Of a stretch of DNA of 64,000 bases, positions 13,860 through 26,209 are shown piece by piece (the first letter of the stretch is position 1; the number at the start of each line of letters is the position of its first letter). Where the stretch lies: positions 6,820,001 through 6,884,000 of the forward strand of contig NC_083599.1 of assembly GCF_020882245.1 (NCBI RefSeq). The letters are read 5' to 3'. A model generated the notes under the pieces. The model had not been told where the DNA came from and ran no database searches. It was given only the letters and a program-made list of their open reading frames with translations. Position numbers and translations under genes: made by a program. Source of the DNA: Rhopalosiphum padi (lineage: Eukaryota; Arthropoda; Insecta; Hemiptera; Aphididae).

Positions 13860-14095
13860 CGTAATTATACTAAAAGTTAAATAAATGATTTCAATAAAAT
13901 ATTATATCACAAAATATACAATATAGTGGTACTATTGGGTGACAGACCATTATTTATGCTTAGAATCATTTTTGGTATATAATAGCACATCATAAAATTC
14001 AAATTTAACATACCCATAGTAGTGACCCACTCGACAAATAATGTGCAGCAGAGCTGTACCGACCTGTCCACCTTTTTTGTAATCACTTTCTATTA
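13860..14095. repeat. Dispersed repeat, copy A (related to 59930-60160)
   Basis: The sequence 'tatcacaaaatatac..tagtggtactatt' through 'catagtagtgacccactcg' to 'acctgtccacctttttt' aligns by eye with 59950-60145 ('aatatcacaaaatatacttagtggtatt' ... 'catagtagtgactcgttta' ... 'acttgcctacctttttt'). Same orientation, perhaps 65-70% similar. It follows directly on the degenerate pair at 12581-13680, so the two probably belong to one longer element. Confidence 0.6.
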
Positions 14096-16934
14096 AAGTT
14101 TGTTATTTTCTGTATTAAATTCACTATATCAAAACAATACATTATTATTTTATATTTAAATTTCGTAACATATATAATATCTATTCACCATTCCATTTTT
14201 TTTTTGTCATTATGTGTTGTGTACAACATGCAATTTGTGTATACTTAAATAATTTAATATTATTAATTAGTAGTTTTTATACATTTTATATATTATTATT
14301 GTTTATATCAAATTGACATTTAATTGTTTTCAGTAAATATTATGGTTTCTGTATATAACACATATTTTATAAAATTAAAAAAAACATAAATATCCTAAAA
14401 AAATAAAACGTTTAATTAAAATTGTTTGTCTACATTGAGTATGAAAATAGTTATTTTGTTAAATTAGTTGTTTAAAAATTCAATGTTTTTAATTGTTTAA
14501 TAATTTTCCTACGTTTTTCAAATAATAATCTAATTTATTTCATCCTATTTTTAATCCTTTAAGCAATATAAAATTATACTAAACACACAAAAAAAAGCTT
14601 TTTGGATAACGTGTTTTTCACAGAAATATTTGTGTAAATATTTATATATATTGGACATTTCTCGATATTGTTTTAACCAATCGAGCGTATCTCACATTTA
14701 TAGAACTATAATAAAACGAAAAATGTAAATTACGAATTTTAGTAGATCATCGATACTATTAACAGGGTTTTAGTTTAAATTACTGTTTACCCGTGTCCCG
14801 GTGGTTTTAATTTATTGCTGTGAGACAGTCGTTATCGTATTTTCATCCGATGACTGCAAAAAAGCGACACGTTAGCTGGCATTTTATAGTTTTGTATACG
14901 TAAACGTCCGATTAAGCAATTACAACATTGTGGTGATATCTTTTGAATCCAACCAACAGAAAAGAAAAATTATCGTACACCATGTAAATAAGTACGCCCT
15001 CTGTGTGACTGTGTATATAATTTAAAACGGAATATTATAAGTTGACTTATAATAGGTTATAGTTATTATGACAATTTAATTATATTATATAATAATAGAT
15101 TTTCAAAGAGATTCAAAACACAATGAGTAATATTTTTTAATCATAACAAAATAACTAAAAATTGTATTGTTTGTTTAAATATTGTCTAAAATTTAACTTC
15201 AACTATGTATGAAAATAAATATCAAGGTCATATATTATTTTATAAATATTTTGGTTCTAGTATGCACTGTTTGTAGGAGAACTTGTGTTAAATGTTCAAG
15301 AATCAGATAAAAATTATACTTTATAAAATTTAACTACAAAACAATAAGTAATTTTTTTGTAATTTTTACAAATTTTGTGGATTTTTTTAAAATTGATTGT
15401 GTATAAAATCATACATTTTTGTTCCACTCAGAATCTAAAATAAAACACGATAGATACTACTTTTTATAATTTTAAAAATATGAAAATTTTAAATAGAAAA
15501 ACTTATAAAAGCAGTGTATTACGAAGACAAATTAATAATTATCTAGATAATTATAGAAAATAAAAACTTCCCTTTCAGCATATGTATTGAATACGATTAC
15601 TTACCAGTCCAGTGTTAACACAAAATAAATAATAAACTAGAAACCAATTAAAGTAAAACCCAGTTATTTAACATTATATTATTAATAATAGAATTTTAAA
15701 ATAAAATAAATAGGCAATAGTTAAACAACAACACTTTTCACCCAAAAATTAAAGTATAGAAATAAAAAAATATGAAAATTTTGTTACAAAAAAAAAAAAA
15801 TATTTAATTCTAGATTAATATGCACAACAATACACAAAATATTCAAACTCTGCGGAAAAGGAATCGAAGTATCACTATTGCCTATATATCACGCCGCGTT
15901 ACTTATTATCAAACACAATAGTAAAACATATTGATATTGATAATAAAGTCTATTTTATGTTTGATGTCACTTTTTTTTTTAACAAAATAAACATTTATTT
16001 CAGCAATTGTTTATTTCATAATTCGCGTTGTATTATATACGAAATAGTCCATTTAACCTAAGATACATTATTTCAGAAACACCAATATTAATTATACATC
16101 ATTTTAAATCATTAAAAATAATATTTTTAAAAATGAATTATATATTTTTAGTGTGCTTTATTATTTTTGAACATATTATATTGTTTAAATTTCATATTTC
16201 AAAGCAGACTACCATTTAGAATATTTCGATTTATACAATTAATAACATTTCGGGCAAATACTTTATTGGCTATAATAGTATTAATATTTTTATGTGTATA
16301 GTGAAAAATGTTGTGCGATACCCCTGTACCACTGCACTATCCATCACTCATCAAGTTTTAAATATTTATAACTATTAAGTTTAGTATACACTAGTATATA
16401 CTTAAATTTATATTTATAAATATGTTTTCTTTCAAAAACGTTTATAGTTTTATAGTTTTAGAAATTATGAGTGTTTTACATTAAAAAGATTCGCTCGATA
16501 TAGCACATAAAACATTATTTAATAATAAATAATTAAATTAAATGATAAAATATATAATTTACTAAAACAGTATTGTTTAGTTATATTATAGTGATTTATT
16601 TAGTTATTTATTTCCAGTGTCCACACATGTTAAACTCAGTATTTATCAATAAAAAATAAAAATAAAATTAGAAAAAAAAATAATTCCATCGATACAATAC
16701 TTCTATCGATATTAAAAGACGCGCCTTGATATTATAATTAAATACCTTATTAGATATCGAAGCGATCAATGAAAGAAGTAAATATTTTTTATTCGTATTT
16801 TTACATCGATATACATGACAGTATGTAAATACATTATTTTCTCAATTTCTGTTAATCGATTAAAACGTTGAAAATCTGATTGTTATCTTCTTCTAACTAT
16901 AATATATATAAACAATATTGATAAAATATAGTTT

Positions 16935-17625
16935 ATAGTCCTGCGGTTTTGTATGTATTTTGCGATTGTGTTTCGTTTGGCGACGGACATTTTGAGGGTG
17001 GTTTATGTTCCGAGGTTGTTATTTTGCAAAGCCTCTAGTCATTTGAAACGGTATGTTTTAGCGGACAATTGGGTATTCGGGCCTAACCGGAATAATTTAA
17101 ATTATTAACTTACATACTACCGAATTAAAACTTTGTTTTCGGTGGACCGGCGAGAACGGGACGACGAAACAGCATACTTTGAATTTCCGTACCTCTGTCG
17201 GTCCTCCGTGTGGGGTCATTAAAGGTCGATCCAGATGATATTTTTCTGCTCAAAATGTTCGTTTGGCGTATTTCGGTGACTCGATAAGCTTTCGTTTGTA
17301 ATGTTCAGGTAAGTTCGTAAATTATTGCCGAATCACTTCGCCGAAATTTTCAAGTATTCAAAATTAAGACGGTGGAACGCAAATTTTGTCTTAATCCAGT
17401 CGAATTTGGAGAAAAATGTCTATTCTACAATCACCACGGGCGACTGAATTATGATTATTTGTTCTTCCGTCGCAAATTGCAGAAACAAAGCAATGTTTTG
17501 TATGCACGTCATTCGAGATTTCGTGACGCAGTGCCAATCAGAAGTTTGCCATAATTCTGGGAAACCCCGAGAATGTTTATTTCGTATTATTATCTGCTTC
17601 AAAGTTGGCCACATCAAGGAGTAAC
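16935..17625. other. Less A+T-rich island in the large Syt7 intron
   Basis: This stretch (for example ttcggtggaccggcgagaacgggacgacg and cctctgtcggtcctccgtgtgg) has clearly more G+C and CpG than its surroundings. It contains a strong 5' splice-site match, cag|gtaagt, at about 17307-17315 on the plus strand. Two opposing short frames (17372-17554 plus; 17420-17617 minus) overlap and neither shows a known domain. It may be an alternative first exon, promoter or enhancer; I cannot choose. Confidence 0.35.
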
Positions 17626-18673
17626 TTATAAATAAATCGTTATAAATTCATGTTTTGTCATAATATATAACGTCTAAGTGTCAATATACCATGTAATATG
17701 TTTGTATACATGTTTTATATATTTAAATTACAACACATAATAAAAAATAGTTTCTCGACAGACGTGAGTTAAGCCGTTACGGTTGCACGCGTGTCTATTT
17801 TTTTGTATACCTTATAAGTAATAATACGAGTAATTTAATAAATACGGGTACTCGGAAGTCTTAATAATATTATGTAAATACGTGGGATATGAATAATAAT
17901 AATATAATAATATTATAATGTTATATTTGTTATTATACATAGTTCCTGGTAAGACAAATTGACACAAACGTTATTAGATTCGACACTGATTTTAATGTGA
18001 ACGATAAAAATATGTTCAATTATTGCCATTTACTAGCGACGAACGTGTTTCACAAAAAAATCCTAAAATCATATTTTAACAATGAAATTTTTCAACTTAA
18101 TTTTTTTTTAAATTAATCTTTTTAAAATTTTACCGTAAGCAATAAAAAGCTTACGCATTATAATTTAAGCTATGAATCGAATCCACGAACTTTAAATATT
18201 CATCGACATAATATCCTAAGTCTTAAACTTTTGTCTTATTAAAAAATATATAATATTTAGTAAAACAATTACTATCTATAGTTTATGCAGCATACTATAT
18301 TATTAAGTATATGCTAAGACATGAGCGCCAGGTATATTGCGTAAATAAATAACACGACTGTGTGCAATTCCGTTAAAATAATCTTCTGGTTTTTAAATTA
18401 AATATAAATTTCAGCACTAAATATAATTTTTCTTGAAATGTTTATATTTAATTCATTCCATCCTTTGTTTATCCATATTGTAATTACTGACAATCATTCT
18501 ACTTGCACGGTACTTACACAATACACAGTTACACCAGTACTAACACGTAATAATAATTTATATTCTTTAATTTGTTTCAGAATTTATAAAATGAGACTTT
18601 AAAAAAAAGTTTATTTACATAAGCTTTTAAAATAAATATTTTGTTCTCTTGAATATATACTATTGGTAATTAT

Positions 18674-19253
18674 TAGCGCTAGGATTTCTATGTATTTGCA
18701 TGATTTGGCTTATTCTTGATTAAATAGTACAATTTTTTTTTTTGCATATTTTTGCATATTTTTAACATAATGCATATTTTAATTGCATGTATATAAATTG
18801 TTGAGAATCTTGTTAATTTTAAATGGTATTTATTTTAGACTTCTATAATTATTGATTTATTTTTCGAATTATCGTAAATATACTACCTATATAACTAAAA
18901 TTAACTTAATACAAAAAAAGAATAAGGGATTTAAAACATTTCTAATAATTTGTAAAACAGTGATTATAAAACGGAAGAAAAATATATTAATATCACTTAA
19001 AATCCAGGACAAATCACGTCATTTAAATATGCTTCAATAACATCGTGTAATGTGGAAAGCAGTTTCAGCCAATATAAATCTTCGATTTAATCGCCGGTCG
19101 TTCACATTTGAAAATTTAAAAAATATAATTTAAAAATAGCATGTAATAATATTAACTTATATTTAAAAATAATTTATTTTGCATATTTTTGCATATGTTG
19201 GTAAATAAAATGCATATTTTACGATATTTTACTGCATAGAAATCTTAGCCCTA
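18674..19253. mobile_element. hAT-type non-autonomous transposon with perfect 8-bp target duplication
   Basis: The left end TAGCGCTAGGATTTCTATG and the reverse complement of the right end, TAGGGCTAAGATTTCTATG, match at 17 of 19 positions. The element is flanked on both sides by the identical 8-mer gtaattat (18666-18673 and 19254-19261), the size of a hAT target duplication. The subterminal motif tgcatatttttgcatat occurs near both ends (about 18744 and 19181). 580 bp, so it is an internally deleted or decayed derivative. Confidence 0.88.
19052..19133 (+). pseudogene. Remnant of a hAT transposase C-terminus
   Basis: Inside the 580-bp element the plus strand reads VESSFSQYKSSI then a stop in one frame, and NRRSFTFENLKNII then a stop in a second frame. 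Together these resemble the end of the hAT dimerisation region (a V/E-x-SFSxxK block, then a 'RR-x-x-T/F-x-x-EN' block) broken by a frameshift. No intact transposase frame is present. The 62-residue frame just upstream (18852-19040) may be further decayed transposase but shows no clear motif. Confidence 0.55.
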
Positions 19254-19499
19254 GTAATTATCGTGTTTGAAAATAATGTACTTATATAGTACACTCGTAA
19301 ATAAATTGATAATCAGCAATTACTTGTAATAAAATATAATAAATATATTAAAGAGTGTGGTGTTTATCAAATACATTTGAATAATTTAAACAGTTGTAAT
19401 AGTATTTAATGATAGTAACTATATCATTTCATTGGTAACTTTTCTTAGTCAATTATATTATTTTTATCGGATATGGCGTAGTATTCGGTTGTAATCACT

Positions 19500-19985
19500 G
19501 AATAAAACTGTGGTCAAGTATCGTTCGGCATCGGCATTGATAGCTCCTCGATAAATTGCTAACCAGGTTCTTAGCAACGAAACCATGTTCCACACTTTAG
19601 AACGCGTTTTCCCAAAACTTACTGTTAAAAAAAAAAATCCTAATTGAAATACAACAAAATAATTAAAATACCCACAAAAGTATTAATCAAATTCAATTTT
19701 ATCACATTAACTATCTTTAAAATTTAAAATCCAAGCATTTTTCTACTAGAAAAAATATCTTTAGATATGAAAAAACATACATAATATAATTTTAAAATCA
19801 ATACCTTCATCGCTTCGCTATGAACCTAAAATATGTTATTTTTTTCAAAATCAATAAATAGGTACAATTTACAATACTTTGTAGTTCTTAAATTTAATAA
19901 TATTTATATCTAGAAATATTATATGTAATCACGTTTATTTCTAAATAACTCACACACACACATACACACACGTAAAATTATCAAT
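19500..19985. repeat. Dispersed repeat fragment with 'ttcatcgcttcgct' end and CA-rich tract
   Basis: At 19806 the sequence ttcatcgcttcgctatgaac resembles ttcatcgctccgctcaaaat at 3081 and the reverse complement of 59452-59478 (agattctgaacgaagcgatgaa). A CA-rich tract follows at 19950-19972, as a GT-rich tract does in the copy at 59495. A block 'taaccaggttcttagcaacgaaac' at 19560 recurs as 'ttaccaggttcttagtaccc' at 26609. These look like old fragments of one or more dispersed families. Confidence 0.45.
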
Positions 19986-20159
19986 TAAAATGAGTTTTAT
20001 AGAATGATTGACTCGAGTGGTGAAATTTCAAAATCACCCTTTTCCAACCCGAATCTAATTTTATAATTTTGTTTTAGGTAAGGACCTCAGAAAAGTCTCT
20101 GATCGACCCGATATGTAGTCCACATAATATATCGTTTACCTATTCTATAATACGTGTAG

Positions 20160-20770
20160 ATCGCTGACACTACATCATATATAACGCATTGGCGAAGCGT
20201 GTCAAGCGTGTTATTGCGAAGAGTAATCTATTTCTGTTTAGAGCGCGAAAATCGATTAATCATAATATTATGTTATATGTATTATACCACGGTCGCGGTG
20301 AAACGGACAACGGCGGTGGTTTGAAGGTTTTGATCGAAAATTCGGTTGGATTTTTCTTTTATTTTTCAACTCTCCAGTCGACTAATGGAAACCTACCTAA
20401 CCTATATGTTATATATTATGTTATACCCCGAGTGCGCCGTTTCATACACACTTCAGTTCTTGTCCCATTTTTGATAAATTTCACATCACACTGTCTCGGG
20501 TCGAGTTATCTAAAAATAATTTTCTTATGCAGTGAAAAAGAAACACTTTGCGCATACAATATCTACTCACATCATAATATTATGTAGGTGGATAGGTAAG
20601 TAGGTGGGAAGATAGGTAGGTATATATTCCATAATATAATATTATCATTAATATTATCATCATCATATATTATGCGTACACTCGCGCGTCGTCCGTTAAA
20701 CAAAAGCTTTCGATCACTCGCAGTTTCTGCGCCGAAACAGATTATCTAAACACATTTACGAATATTGTGT
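20160..20770. other. Less A+T-rich island with short GGTA-type tandem repeat
   Basis: The region has raised G+C (cacggtcgcggtgaaacggacaacggcggtgg; cactcgcgcgtcgtccg) and includes gtaggtggataggtaagtaggtgggaagataggtaggta at 20584-20622, a short degenerate tandem of GGTA/GGTG. The 132-residue plus frame at 20189-20587 crosses it, but it is low in conserved features and probably not a protein. It could be intronic regulatory DNA. Confidence 0.3.
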
Positions 20771-22529
20771 TATTAATTTATGCTGGACGGCTGAGTGGGC
20801 GAGTTGTCACCGTTTCACTCATTAATCATTATATTATAATAAAATTTTTAGTTTTTCGGAGCTTGGATTTCGATTTATCGGGATAAAAAATATGTCAAAC
20901 CGTTTTCAACGCAGCTTTATTTCGCATATGTGTATCTAAGTAGCGGATATAGTGATGGTGTAAGTAATTGGATAAGTACCCGGTAAATGTATTTCGGGTA
21001 AATACTCGCATTATTTAATCAATTATTTTGGCCCGCCGTTTGTATTAATTAAAAAACATAAAACAGTGATAAATACTACGAATCAGCTATCGATTTCAAA
21101 ATTTGTTTCTTATTTGTTTACGGGTTATATACTTAAATGCGAATTAATTCAATTCGCTTTCATTTTAATAATACAATTCATATGAAAAAATTAAATTTTT
21201 AACTATAGTTAAAGGTCCTAGTACACCAACATATTTCGTATGATATGAAATTATTATCAGTAGCAGTTGTAACTTTTAAACTATTCAAACCATGAACACA
21301 CAAACATATTCGTTCAACTCACAAACATCTACTGAGAAAATGTGTATAGTGAAGCGAAGAATCTCATAGCACAATATGTTTTATAACATAATAATATTTG
21401 GAAGTGAATACACATATTAGTACCACACTGTCGAGTGCTTAATCGCGCAAATACTTATATCAGAAAATCTACTATCGACCCGTTAGTCAGATTAATATAA
21501 TAATATAGTAAATTCACCGGTGTATTATTAAATTATATGAATAAACAAGTAAACGCAGATTAAGCAAGGTAACCAAAAAAAAAACAATAATAATAATATT
21601 AAAATTTGAATAAGTGTTAGTTTTGTTTTCAAATAAAAATGGTAAATATGTTGATTATACAATGATGTCTGGAGATATTTTTTATAGAAAAAAAATGCTT
21701 CAGTTCTTAAATGGTTTCTAATATAAAATTGAAAATAGTTTATACATTTGAGGACCAAAAATAAAAAATTCCCAACACATTTTAAAATAAACAACAAAAT
21801 ACAAAAAAAAAAATACGAACTTTCATTAAAATGTTAATAATATTATATAATTTTCAATCATGTACAACGATTTTTCATTGGATTTTAATTTAATACATAC
21901 CTTTACACTATAATATTAGATCCACTTGGTCAACCTCATTGTAAACTTAAACCCTTTAACTGTACATTTACAGCAGTTAGTAATTATACTTACTTGACGG
22001 GTTTTTTTTTTTTTTTATTTTAAAAAGTAACAGCTAAAACCGATTTGTTACCATAAACACTTTTTTCTACTAGTAAAAATACAAAAAATAAAATAAAATA
22101 TAATAATAAAAATACACAACTCAATATAAAATAAATACATTGTTCACTCGGCTCATGAGTCACGATATTATTTAAATAATTATTTAAAACCAAATTTGTC
22201 AACTATTGTGAAATATATTTAGGGAATTTCGATATTACTCTTTATAATATGCTTTATCAAAACAGAGTATCAAATCAACAATTAATGTGTATGTATTACT
22301 ATTATAATCTACACGGTATAAAATAAATGTAATAGTCTCTGACATTTAGCACGTCGAGTAAACTGATTAGACATTAAATTTGGAGAAAAAAGTGTGTTAT
22401 TATACAATAAACTTTTGCTTTGACTTGGAACTTAAAAACAAATAATATCGAAGGAGTTAACTTTTATTTCATTGGTGAGTCCATAAGCAAAATTCACATA
22501 ATAAAAATAAGGTACGAAAATCGGCGAAA

Positions 22530-23180
22530 TTTGCAATCGCTTGGTGAATCGCAGTAGGTACGTATATAATTGACGAGGACCTGCCAGGATGGGTCGTGGT
22601 CCGTTATACGCTAATAACTTACCATATCCGTGACGGCTAACGAGCTAAAATGGCTACCTACAACTAATTATTTACATACGATTTATAGTCGTAGTAGATA
22701 CACATTATATAATACTGTAATCGTGCTGATTACTGCCAAGTAATTCGTCATTACGGCGGTACACACACGTCATAGCTAGTACGATTATAATCGTAATACG
22801 CGGAAACGGACGTCTGTTACGGTATTATACGGTTCCGTTTAAACAGTATCCGGGGGTCGTTATGCCGAACGATTGATATTGTTTTGAAATCATTATAATA
22901 ATTATAATAATACACACGACTGGCGTGTAGTGGGCGCCGTGTGAATCGCCATAATAATATTGTGCCTACACTCGGACACCGCGTCGTAATTATACCAATC
23001 GGTAGGTAATCTACAGCGATCACTGCTTTAATAGTACACGATATTATGGTATTGTTATTGTTATTAATATACACACGCTACCGAAGTAATTATTAATTTA
23101 ATTACTCTCATCGTGCACCAGCATACCGTATAGGTACCGTTCATGTCGTGATAATCGTATGAAATAACATTATAATATAC
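22530..23180. other. Less A+T-rich island in the large Syt7 intron
   Basis: CpG-containing sequence (gacgaggacctgccaggatgggtcgtgg; gcgccgtgtgaatcgcc; cggacaccgcgtcgtaatta) stands out from its flanks. On the minus strand there is a donor-like gtaagttatt at about 22623-22614. The minus frame at 22817-23074 has no recognisable domain. Regulatory DNA or an unannotated transcript are both possible. Confidence 0.3.
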
Positions 23181-25501
23181 GTGATAAAATCACAGAACAT
23201 GATCTGTACCCATTTCGTAATCACATCAAAATATTCTGATTTTTGGAAACTTCAAGTGTACGTCTTGATGAGAATCATAATATTTTTCATTTACTTGTTT
23301 TATCAAAATAGTTTCCTTTAGCGGTAAGGTACAAGATTCTTGTATCGATTTCTTCCTTTTTTTTTTTTTACTATAAATTGTTAGTAAGACGATTATTTTG
23401 AAAGGACAAATTATCTAAGTTTCTACAAGGCGAGATATTTATATATGTAAACTTAACTAAACTTTATTTTATATGTTATCAAATTTATGATATTTTCTTC
23501 GAATAATAAAAATATCATTATAAATTTCACGCAATTCATATTCAATAATTTTGAAAATATGTAGATTTTGGGGACATAAATTTGAAAGAAAACTTTTATT
23601 TGCATTTTTCAAATGTATTTAGTCAGAAAATGTCTTACCCCTCATTTTCGTTAATAATTAAATAACAATTGTCTATTAAATAATCACAAAACTTAATTGT
23701 TGCTAAATTTTCATGTTTTTCTACAATAAAATATAGTCTATAAAATATTCTTTTACATCCTCTGGATTGAGAAAAGGAATACAAATAATTACCAACTATT
23801 TTTAAACACCATAATTAGCTGAATTAAATTGTATCACTATTTTTACGAAACTAAGCTTGGTTCAAATAAAATTGACAAACAATAATCTCGGTTTCTGGAA
23901 AAATTTAAAAAACTGCTTGATGATTGTATTTAAAAATCTAAAAAATAATGATTCTAATTATTACTCCACTATTTTTATTTTTGTCAAGAATGTAATAATA
24001 TATTATGTTTTTTTACTATATTTAGCAAAAAATATAACATAAATGAATTATAATATATTCCATTTTTAATGCCACGAATCGTATATAATTGCATGTCATA
24101 TTTTTAAAAAATATTTAAAATACTATTCAAGTATACAAAATTTAATTATTTTTTAAAAATCTATGTTTGTTTTATACGACAAAATAATTATTTCATTTAA
24201 GGTATCATTTTCATAATGAAATAACTCACTTCCATTTGTTTTATGTCTAATAAGCTTAATGATTCGTGAACTTCTTCTCTTGATGTTTTAAATTTGGAAT
24301 AGCAATGCACCCTTTGCACTATGAGTATTTTTTGCTGTCTGTTTTAAATCAAGCGAAATAAAATCTCCTTTATTAGTATATAATATTTAAATATTTCTAT
24401 TTTCATTATTTTCTGTGGTCTTTCAACTATGGAGTCCAAAACTTATCTTTTACAAGAATTATTAATTTTGTCATTTTAAATTTTCATTACTTGACCATGG
24501 TCAAAACACGATTTATTTATGTCTATTACTTTTGAACTACAATTATTTATAAGTTTATAACATACATTTTAATTTTTTTTTTGGTCTATGATGCTTAAAA
24601 AATGTTAAATCCTTTAAAACTAATAGTTTTTTCTTTTTTCACTTAAATAACATGAAGGATGCTTTATTTTCGTTCTTTGTGACTTTGTGTGTAATTAATA
24701 TAGACAGATATGTAAAGACATACGAATGTTTCGAATAATATTAAGAAAACTGTAAGGATAAAATATATTATAAAATGTGGCAATGCACATTATTCTGTGT
24801 ATTTTTAAATTTTTTATTAAATCAAAATCAATTTTGTTCAGTAATGATTTCGTGAAAGATTCGTAAATATTTTGTGTGTTAAAAAATCAAATTTAGATGC
24901 CAGCTGTATCGATAAGCTATCATTATGAACTGTTAAGTACCACGCATAAAAATTGTAAACATTTTCGTTAAAATATATTATATTATATTATACTATTTAA
25001 TGTGTTTTCCAATTATCAACTATTACTGTAAGGTCTTAGAAAATATATCCAAGTATTTGAAAATAATATTATAATATTTCAGTATTTTTAAAATTCCAAA
25101 ACTCAAAATTTAAAAATAAAATCCTATTAAGGATACAATTCGACGGCATGAGTATTTTCAGCGAATCACCATGTTTACTTTATTCCAAGAAACATAAAAC
25201 CACCGAAATGTGAAATTCCTTAATTTGATAATTTATAAATCCGTGGTTCATAATTATATTAGAACTATTGTACCTTAACGTACATCGAGCTATGCAATTT
25301 TAGAGAAATCAATATCCTTTCATCTTAGGTACTATGATAATTATTAAAATTATTTTTCAACACATTAAAATGATCATGTCCAATAAAATATCAAAATCAG
25401 TTGAATACTGTGCATTATATAACATTAATATATGAACCAATAATAAAATATCTTATTTTATATGTTATAGAATTAAATGCATGTTGTACTGTTGTTTTCA
25501 G

Positions 25502-25714
25502 ATCCGTACGTGAAAGTGTGGTTGCACGTGGGTGACAAAAAAGTGGAAAAGCGCAAGAGCATGGTTTTCAAATGCAATCTAAATCCGATTTTTGACGAGA
25601 AATTTGAGTACACGTTGCCGGTGGAACAGCTTAGAGAAGCGGCTTTGGAGGTGATGGTCATGGACTTTGACAACATTGGTCGTAACGAACTCATCGGCAA
25701 GATAACAATATCAT
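25502..25714 (+). CDS. Syt7: Synaptotagmin 7, C2B core exon
   Basis: Acceptor gttgttttcag ends at 25501; donor gtgagt starts at 25715. The first two bases complete the shared Asp codon, giving D-PYVKVWLHVGDKKVEKRKS. This includes the C2B beta-4 polybasic patch (KKVEKRK) that contacts acidic lipid and SNARE/AP-2 partners. The exon continues through LNPIFDEKFEY to the loop-3 motif VMDFDNIGRNELIGK. Two loop-3 aspartates (D-F-D) are present, while the fifth Ca2+ ligand position, Asp in Syt1, is Glu here; I recall the same Glu in fly Syt7. A minus-strand ORF over the same bases is a shadow. Confidence 0.94.
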
Positions 25715-26209
25715 GTGAGTGTGTACGCCAATGCAATACCTGTCCACCTTCAATGCGTGGCAAATATTATATTTTATTAAATTAGAAATACCGTAATATT
25801 ATATTAATATATTTCTAAAATATTAATTGAGTGCTTGACTTGGGTCGTGGAGTGATCGAGTACCCTAGGGAAAATATCCCACTCTTTAGCGTACTTATTC
25901 ATGAATATAATTAAAGTAAAAACACGTAGGAGGGTTTACTGTTATTTAGGCCAACAAATAACAATAATGTACTTTCGACTTTCTATCCCATTATTAAAAT
26001 AATAAATAAATTACCTCTTCCGCTCATTAGAGTTCAATAATATTTTTTAACTATGTAATTTAATACAATCGAATTCAAAAAAAAAAAAATTTTAAAAAGT
26101 TTATTTACAAGTTCAATCGCATATTTATGAGATTAGCTAATTAAAAAAAAACAAGTTCATAACGGAGTGCACATGTTACTATTTTTTTCTCAATGTCGAG
26201 CTGTGAACA

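Larger units (their letters stand above)
6432..25501 (+). other. 19-kb Syt7 intron interrupting the C2B domain
   Basis: Donor gtgagt at 6432, acceptor gttgttttcag ending at 25501; 19,070 bp. Contents I can support: a (TC)n tract at 11229-11268, a degenerate repeat array at about 12581-13680 and a related tail to 14095, a hAT-type element at 18674-19253, a dispersed repeat fragment at about 19500-19985, a G-rich GGTA-type short tandem at 20584-20622, and less A+T-rich islands at 16935-17625, 20160-20770 and 22530-23180. Everything else is A+T-rich sequence without recognisable coding. The short ORFs here show no domain. Confidence 0.75.

Noticed and set aside
20189..20587. 132-residue plus-strand open frame
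   Set aside because: The longest such frame in the large intron, but it has no recognisable domain and sits in a G+C-shifted island where chance frames lengthen; recorded as an island instead.
25473..25763. Minus-strand 96-residue open frame
   Set aside because: Exact shadow of the Syt7 C2B exon on the opposite strand.
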